A stretch of DNA of 37,421 bases from REEB426 sp964551975. GTDB lineage: Bacteria > Actinomycetota > Actinomycetes > S36-B12. Location of the stretch: assembly GCA_964551975.1 (NCBI GenBank), contig CAZKFI010000016.1, forward strand, positions 1 through 37,421, given 5' to 3'. Shown here piece by piece: positions 32,642 to 37,421 of the stretch. Under the pieces are notes generated by a model that saw nothing but the letters and a program-made list of their open reading frames with translations, did no database searches and was not told the DNA's origin. The translations under genes were made by a program, and so were the position numbers. Numbering within the stretch: position 1 is the first letter of the stretch; the number at the start of each line of letters is the position of its first letter.

Positions 32642-33342
32642 GCAGCAACAACCTGATCAAGGAAGTTGTTCACTAGGCGTCGTGCCCGGTCGGCAGCTCG
32701 ATTCTCCTCCGCCTTCGTGAAGGCAAGCAGCAGGTCCGGGTCCTGGCCATCCTTGGCGATGAGGGTGCGACCGTCGGTCTCGAACCAGGATGCGAGTGCC
32801 TCAGCGGTGACCTCGGGATGGAACTGCAGGGCGAGGTTTCGGCGCAACACGAATGCCTGTGATGCACGAGGGGTACGAGCAATCTCGCGGGCCCCTGGAG
32901 GAAGCGACCAACGGTCATAGTGGAACTCAAACCAAGGTCCTGACTCGACAAGGTCCGGTTCATCCGTCCAGATACTTGTCCAACCGATCTCACAGTCCGG
33001 TGCGCGTTGCACGCTGCCCCCATGGGCTCGGGCAAGAATTTGCCCGCCGAAACACAGGCCCAAGACCGGCACGCCTGCGGAATCCGCATCCCGTAGCCAC
33101 TGCAACTCCGGCAGGAGCCAGTTGCCGATCCGGTCGTCCTCCCATGCCCCCCAGGGCGACCCCATCGGCACCAGCACGTCGTAGTCCGTGGGGTCAGGAA
33201 ACGTAAAAGGTTGATTCGGCTCGTAGTAGTACTCCTCGCCGACCACCAGCAGTTCAGCAATGTCGTAGCCACGATCTGCGAAACCATCCCCCACCGGTCC
33301 CGGTGGGCTGAGATGATCATGCTGCAGAAACAACACCCGCAT
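32638..33342 (-). CDS. Class I glutamine amidotransferase-like protein
   Basis: This is a stand-alone class I amidotransferase fold of 234 residues, in the group often labelled GMP-synthase-like. The nucleophile is Cys97 in GLCFGGQ, with His175 and Glu177 in QFHPE. No synthetase partner of the usual kinds is encoded here. Its gene diverges from GS copy 5. In aniline and chloroaniline pathways a GS-like gene (tdnQ/atdA1) is paired with a similar amidotransferase-like gene (tdnT/atdA2), which makes this a strong context match. It may hydrolyse or channel the gamma-glutamyl amide. The ATG at 33342 follows AGGAG. Confidence 0.86.
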   Translation of the reverse strand: MRVLFLQHDHLSPPGPVGDGFADRGYDIAELLVVGEEYYYEPNQPFTFPDPTDYDVLVPMGSPWGAWEDDRIGNWLLPELQWLRDADSAGVPVLGLCFGGQILARAHGGSVQRAPDCEIGWTSIWTDEPDLVESGPWFEFHYDRWSLPPGAREIARTPRASQAFVLRRNLALQFHPEVTAEALASWFETDGRTLIAKDGQDPDLLLAFTKAEENRAADRARRLVNNFLDQVVAA

Positions 33343-33418
33343 GGCGCTCCTGACTCGTGGTTCAGCAGATTCCGCAAAATCCGCCCGTGACGGCCCTTCG
33401 GCCTCTAGTATTCCGGAA

Positions 33419-33438
33419 ATCGTTGGTGTCCGAACGAT
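33419..33438. promoter_or_regulatory. Inverted repeat upstream of GS copy 5
   Basis: ATCGTT and AACGAT form a 6+6 inverted repeat around an eight-base spacer, about 52 bases before the GS copy 5 start, in the gap shared with the amidotransferase gene. A TTCCGGAA palindrome lies just upstream (33411-33418). It is a candidate operator for an unidentified regulator. Confidence 0.4.
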
Positions 33439-33489
33439 CTACTCAACAAATTTCGCGAACCTCACTTGAGACTAGGTAAAGAGGGAGTC

Positions 33490-34839
33490 ATGGCCGCCGA
33501 CCTAACCGAGATCCGGACGGACCTGCAGGCCCAAGACATCGACATTCTGCGGCTTGTTTACGCAGACGTCCTGGGCATCAACCGATCCAAGGACCTCATG
33601 GTTTCCCAGTTGGAGCGCGCAGCCGCACATGGACCTGCCTTCTGCCAGGGCGTATGGGTGACCAACACCCGCGGCGGCGTGCTCGACGGGCACGGCAGTA
33701 TCTCCGAGGGATTACCGGACCTCGTTTCGCGACTGGATCCCAGCACCATCCGGTCGATGCCCTGGGAACCCGGCGTTGCGATGGCCATTGCTGATGCCTT
33801 CGAGCCAGATGGCACCGACTCACCTGTGGCTCCACGCTCTGTCCTGCGACGCATTGTTGAGGAGTTTGCGAAGTCAGGGTTCACACCCATCGTGGGACCT
33901 GAGCTGGAGTTCTACCTGGCCGAGCAGGAGGGCGACACCTGGCAGCGAGCTCTGAACAAAACTGGACGCGTCTACACCACCGGCACCTATGTGGACCCAG
34001 GTGGCACCTTCCTTCGCATGCTGCGCATGGTGGATCAGTTCGCCATCGGCGCCTTCGCTGGCAATCACGAGTTCTGTCCATCGCAGTACGAGATCAACCT
34101 GTGGCATAGCGAAGCGTTGGACGCGGCCGACCGAACGTTCCTCCTGAAGACCGCAGTTCGAGATATCGCCGCACAGGATGGCCTCTTAGCCACCTTCCTC
34201 GGCAAGCCCTGGAATGACGAAGGGGGAAGCGGGTTCCACGTGCACTTCTCGGTGAACGACGCTAGCGGCGTCAATGCCATGCACACCGGAGGCGAGGAAC
34301 TCTCGGCAACAGCCCTTGCCATGATCGCGGGCATCATCGAACACTCTGCCGCGCTCTCGGCACTGACCAATCCGACAATCAATGCATTCAAGCGCCTCGG
34401 CCCCGACACACTGGCGCCTTACCGCGCCAACTGGGGCTACGACAACCGCAGCACGATGATCCGCGTACCCCCTGAGCGAGGCCAGGGCACCCGATTGGAG
34501 TTGCGTATTGGTGACGGTGCCGCAAACCCATACGTTGTGATTGCGGCGGTCCTTGCTGCTGCCCTCGATGGGATTCGCCGCAACCTGACCCCACCGGATG
34601 CACTTGCCGGCTGGACCTACGAAGACACCTCGGCGCCGGTCCTGCCGATGACCTTGGCAGCAGCCCTGGATGCCCTAGCTTCGGACGAGGCACTGCGCGC
34701 CATGCTCGGCACGGTCTTCGTCGAAACTTTCGTCACCTTGAAGCGCGATGAGATCCAGCGGTACCTCGACGAGGGCGGAAACCTCGAGGACCGAGAGGTG
34801 TCGGCCTGGGAGCTCGCCGAATACCTCGAGGACTACTGA
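33490..34839 (+). CDS. Glutamine synthetase-like gamma-glutamyl-amine ligase, copy 5
   Basis: This is a GS-fold ligase of 449 residues with a complete active site: Glu138 and Glu140 (PELEFY), Glu194 and Glu201, His250 and His252 (FHVH), NAFKRL (298-303), YDNRS (317-321), Arg325, and Glu337 and Arg339 (LELRIGDGAANPY). By family it joins glutamate to an amine using ATP. The divergent amidotransferase gene recalls the aniline-type gene pair, and the next gene is an amine permease. The ATG at 33490 follows GAGGGAG; an upstream start at 33466 lacks a ribosome site. A palindromic site lies in its promoter. The substrate is unknown, and it is the only GS-like gene on the plus strand. Confidence 0.88.
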   Translation: MAADLTEIRTDLQAQDIDILRLVYADVLGINRSKDLMVSQLERAAAHGPAFCQGVWVTNTRGGVLDGHGSISEGLPDLVSRLDPSTIRSMPWEPGVAMAIADAFEPDGTDSPVAPRSVLRRIVEEFAKSGFTPIVGPELEFYLAEQEGDTWQRALNKTGRVYTTGTYVDPGGTFLRMLRMVDQFAIGAFAGNHEFCPSQYEINLWHSEALDAADRTFLLKTAVRDIAAQDGLLATFLGKPWNDEGGSGFHVHFSVNDASGVNAMHTGGEELSATALAMIAGIIEHSAALSALTNPTINAFKRLGPDTLAPYRANWGYDNRSTMIRVPPERGQGTRLELRIGDGAANPYVVIAAVLAAALDGIRRNLTPPDALAGWTYEDTSAPVLPMTLAAALDALASDEALRAMLGTVFVETFVTLKRDEIQRYLDEGGNLEDREVSAWELAEYLEDY

Positions 34840-34860
34840 CGCTCGGGGCGCCAACAGACT

Positions 34861-34884
34861 TGGCCAGAACAACGAACCTGGCCA
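34861..34884 (+). repeat. Small hairpin between GS copy 5 and permease copy 2
   Basis: TGGCCAG and CTGGCCA can pair as a 7-base-pair stem with a ten-base loop in the 76-base gap before the permease ribosome site. It could moderate expression or mRNA processing between the two genes. It could also be chance. Confidence 0.3.
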
Positions 34885-34915
34885 GGGCACATCACAGCTA
34901 GCGTGAGGAGGACAC

Positions 34916-36442
34916 GTGGCCGATCTACAACCAGCACCACCAGAAAAAGCTGACACCACACTGAGTCGGGGTCGACTCGGTGCACTAGCAATCGTCTTCT
35001 TTGTCGTTGCCGCCGCTGCACCGCTGGTCGGTATGACCGGTGGCGTCCCAGTAGCCATCGTGCTGGGCAACGGCGCCGCGGTACCAGGGACCTACCTGGT
35101 CGTCGGTGTGGCACTGCTGATCTTCAGCGTTGGCTATGCCGCCATGAGCAGCAAGGTGACCAACACGGGAGCCTTCTTTGCCTACGTTGGTCGTGGCCTT
35201 GGTGTGGTCTCCGGCGTTGGGTCGGCGTTCGTCTCCCTCATCGCCTACATCACGATTCAGCTGGCGATTTTCGGCTTCTTCGGTGCTGTGATGGCCGGAC
35301 AGATGTTCTACAACTTCGGCATTGAACTGCCCTGGTACGCGTGGTCGTTCCTGGCCTGGATCGTCGTCCTGCTGCTGTCGATCCTTCGTGTGGACGTCGG
35401 TGCCAAGGTCCTGGGGGTACTCCTCGGCCTGGAGATCCTGTCCCTTCTGGTCCTTGGCGTTGCCGTGCTGGTCCAGGGTGGCGGGCCTGACGGTCTAGAC
35501 ATTGGTGCGGCCTTCTCACCGGCCGGAATCCTCGCCGGTGGCCTGGCTGGTTCGGCAGGAATCGCGTTCGCCTTTACCTTCGCCTCCTTCATCGGATTCG
35601 AGGCCACGGCGATCTACGGTGAGGAATCCAAGGACCCCAAGAAGACCGTGCCGCGGGCCACGTACCTCGCGGTCATCGTGATCACCCTGCTGTTCGTCTT
35701 CGCCTCCTGGGCGGTGGTCAGCGGCCTGGGCAGTTCCACCGTGGTCGACCAGGTCGTCCAAATCTCCTCCATCGACGGCGTACCACTGGCTGATCCGGCC
35801 GCGGTGCTCTTCTTCGTCGCCGACACCTACGTTGGTGCGTGGTTGGCCCAGGTGATGGGTTGGCTGGTGCTATCCAGTCTGTTCGCCGGACTATTGGCGT
35901 TCCAAAACTCCATCGCTCGGTACTTCTTCGCGATGGGTCGCGCTGGGGTATTCCCCTCCGCACTCGACCGGGTGAACAAGCGTGGTGCACCGATGTACGC
36001 CTCAATGGTCACCTCGATCATCAGTGCGATAGTCATGGTGCTGTTCGCCGCATTCGCCCTGGATCCGGTGCTCAACCTCTTCTACTGGACGAGCGCAGTG
36101 TCGGTGCTTGCGATCGTGCTCGTGGAAATCCTGGTTTCAGTTGCGGTGATCGCCTACTTCCGCCGCAACCCCACCGAAGCCAAACTGTGGAACACGCTGC
36201 TGGCGCCGCTGATCGCAATCATGGCGCTCGCGGTCGGTGCCTACCTCCTGGTGGCAAAGTTCGCGCTGTTCGCGGGAACCGCAGCCGAGGGAAGTGATCC
36301 AACGCAACAGAACTTTGCGCTGAATTCACTGGGCTGGTTCCTAGTTGCGCTGCCCTTCATTGCGTTCATCATCGGCTTGATCGTTGGGCAGATTCGGCGC
36401 CGGTCGGAGAATGCCGACGCGATTGCCGACCTGGTGAGTTAG
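34916..36442 (+). CDS. APC superfamily amino acid/amine permease, copy 2
   Basis: This is a 508-residue inner-membrane transporter with about 12 hydrophobic segments and the same GFEATAIYGEESKDPKK signature as permease copy 1. The two are therefore paralogues of one APC subfamily, diverged in the rest of the sequence. It should import amines or amino acids by proton symport. It lies 76 bases after GS copy 5 and is probably co-transcribed, repeating the ligase-permease order of block B. The GTG at 34916 follows GAGGAGG. A strong hairpin terminator follows the stop. Confidence 0.88.
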   Translation: MADLQPAPPEKADTTLSRGRLGALAIVFFVVAAAAPLVGMTGGVPVAIVLGNGAAVPGTYLVVGVALLIFSVGYAAMSSKVTNTGAFFAYVGRGLGVVSGVGSAFVSLIAYITIQLAIFGFFGAVMAGQMFYNFGIELPWYAWSFLAWIVVLLLSILRVDVGAKVLGVLLGLEILSLLVLGVAVLVQGGGPDGLDIGAAFSPAGILAGGLAGSAGIAFAFTFASFIGFEATAIYGEESKDPKKTVPRATYLAVIVITLLFVFASWAVVSGLGSSTVVDQVVQISSIDGVPLADPAAVLFFVADTYVGAWLAQVMGWLVLSSLFAGLLAFQNSIARYFFAMGRAGVFPSALDRVNKRGAPMYASMVTSIISAIVMVLFAAFALDPVLNLFYWTSAVSVLAIVLVEILVSVAVIAYFRRNPTEAKLWNTLLAPLIAIMALAVGAYLLVAKFALFAGTAAEGSDPTQQNFALNSLGWFLVALPFIAFIIGLIVGQIRRRSENADAIADLVS

Positions 36443-36464
36443 CTCCAACTACAGGCAGCACTGG

Positions 36465-36497
36465 TTGAGGGTGGGTGCCCAAGGCACCCACCCTCAA
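36465..36497. terminator. Hairpin terminator after permease copy 2
   Basis: This is a perfect 15-base-pair stem (TTGAGGGTGGGTGCC with its complement at 36483-36497) and a three-base loop, between the convergent permease and LLM genes. Its GAGGGTGGG core is the same as in the hairpin at 12804 beside permease copy 1. No T-tract follows. Confidence 0.8.
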
Positions 36498-36503
36498 CTG
36501 CGT

Positions 36504-37421
36504 CTAGTGACCGGTCAGTGCGCTGACTTCGTCGATGACCCGGCGGCAGAACGCCGCATGCTCAGCGCGATCGTCGATGAAAATTGATGGCTTGATGCAG
36601 AAGGTCGTGAATCCCATGGCCAGCTGCTGCGGTATCCCCTCAAGTGCCGGCGCCAGGGGAGCGCAGGAGTTGTCATCTGGAAATTCCACTCTCGTACCGC
36701 CGACGAGTTCGAGGTCGGTGAGGCTGCGCCCCTGAGCTGCCAGGCCTGCCTGCAGTAAAGCCACGTCCTCCTCGCGGGGCCTGCCCAAAGGGTGGAAACC
36801 TGAGCCGTAGGTAAGCAGCCGATCGAGGAGCTTGGGGTGCAACTGCTCGCCACCGAACCACATGCGCGGTCCTTCCGGCCGGGTGGGCTTGGGCTCAAGG
36901 TAGACCTCGTCGAAGCTAAAGAATTCACCTGCGAAGCTCGCAGGTGAATGGCTCCAAACGCGGCGCCAGATCTCCAGTTGCTCGTCCAGGATGCGCCCCC
37001 TGCTACCGAAGGGCACTTCCAGTGCTGCGTATTCATCGGCATGCCAACTCACTGTCGGCTGAATAACCAGACGTCCCTCACTCAGCAGATCGAGGGTTGC
37101 CAGATCCTTGGCGAGCACCAGCGGATGCCGTAGCGGGGCGATGAGGGCGATTGCTCCGATTCGGATGCGCGTCGTTGCAGCCGCGATTGCGCTCAGCAGG
37201 ACCATGCTGCTGGGCCAAGCGGTCGCCGGATCCTGATTCCCCGGCATTGCGTAGTCGCGCGGATTGGCCATGCGGCCCTGGCTGCCGGCTGATGGACCGA
37301 GGAGTACGTGATCGCTGACCATGACCATGTCGAAGCCCGCGTCCTCGGCCTCCTGCGCCATCCGCACGAGGTCTCGGATATCTCGAGGATCCACCATGGT
37401 CCAGTTCTCGGTAAGCACACT
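36504..37421 (-). CDS. LLM-class flavin (probably F420-dependent) oxidoreductase, truncated at the window edge
   Basis: This is a luciferase-like monooxygenase-fold protein, with about 305 residues visible. LVRMAQEAEDAGFDMVMVSD is the typical first-helix and strand region, and the TTRIRIGA stretch follows near residue 85. Actinobacterial members of this shape usually use coenzyme F420 and act as reductases or dehydrogenases; an FMN monooxygenase cannot be ruled out. The frame is still open at the right edge and the normal N-terminus would need a few more residues, so the true start lies outside the window. The GTG at 37418 is probably internal. It converges on permease copy 2 across the hairpin. 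Confidence 0.83.
   Translation of the reverse strand, partial: SVLTENWTMVDPRDIRDLVRMAQEAEDAGFDMVMVSDHVLLGPSAGSQGRMANPRDYAMPGNQDPATAWPSSMVLLSAIAAATTRIRIGAIALIAPLRHPLVLAKDLATLDLLSEGRLVIQPTVSWHADEYAALEVPFGSRGRILDEQLEIWRRVWSHSPASFAGEFFSFDEVYLEPKPTRPEGPRMWFGGEQLHPKLLDRLLTYGSGFHPLGRPREEDVALLQAGLAAQGRSLTDLELVGGTRVEFPDDNSCAPLAPALEGIPQQLAMGFTTFCIKPSIFIDDRAEHAAFCRRVIDEVSALTGH

Noticed and set aside
1..37421. Mobile elements, CRISPR arrays, tRNA or rRNA genes, riboswitches.
   Set aside because: I saw no transposase or integrase, no regular spaced repeats, no cloverleaf-like or rRNA-like sequence and no recognisable riboswitch core.

Overview
The window looks actinobacterial. G+C is high (about 60% by eye, not computed), many starts are GTG behind GGAGG-type ribosome binding sites, terminators are long hairpins without a T-tract, and there is an LLM-class (F420-type) oxidoreductase and two bacterial P450s. 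The exact lineage cannot be read from the sequence. Genes are packed tightly: no gene-free stretch reaches 300 bases, and the longest gaps (about 110-150 bases) are divergent promoter regions. I saw no rRNA, tRNA, CRISPR array, transposase or integrase. The window reads as a catabolic island.

Left (45-2119): a Gfo/Idh/MocA oxidoreductase diverges from a quinone-reductase-like MDR protein. Block A (2100-11894, minus strand): ten genes in one direction, most overlapping by 4 or 11 bases: SDR, DUF1116 (AllG/YlbE-like), SDR, SDR, an unrecognised cysteine-motif protein, two glutamine-synthetase-like (GS-like) ligases, an HSL-type esterase, an SDR and a PuuD-like peptidase C26. A FadR/GntR regulator (12038-12805) diverges from its head. 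Block B (12863-18735, minus): Fe-type alcohol dehydrogenase, a Baeyer-Villiger-type flavoprotein, a third GS-like ligase and an APC permease. A second Baeyer-Villiger enzyme diverges from it.

Block C (20310-24068, minus): a fourth GS-like ligase, a FluG-type amidohydrolase and an M20 amidohydrolase; a small secreted protein diverges from it. Block D (24831-32641): a P450; a [3Fe-4S] ferredoxin and its reductase; and a FAH-family protein, a LigB-type extradiol dioxygenase and an aldehyde dehydrogenase that together resemble a homoprotocatechuate meta-cleavage segment; then a MarR regulator and a second P450. Block E (32638-36442): a class I glutamine amidotransferase, a fifth GS-like ligase and a second APC permease. 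An LLM oxidoreductase runs off the right edge.

How the genes could work together (inference): permeases import amines; GS-like ligases gamma-glutamylate them, as PuuA, IpuC and the aniline-pathway TdnQ/AtdA1 do; SDRs, ADH, BVMOs, P450s and ALDH oxidise the carbon skeleton; and PuuD-like, class I amidotransferase-like, M20 and FluG-like hydrolases release glutamate or open amide and ester bonds. A 15-base motif shared by three promoter regions suggests that the GntR protein co-regulates blocks A and B. The substrates are unknown.
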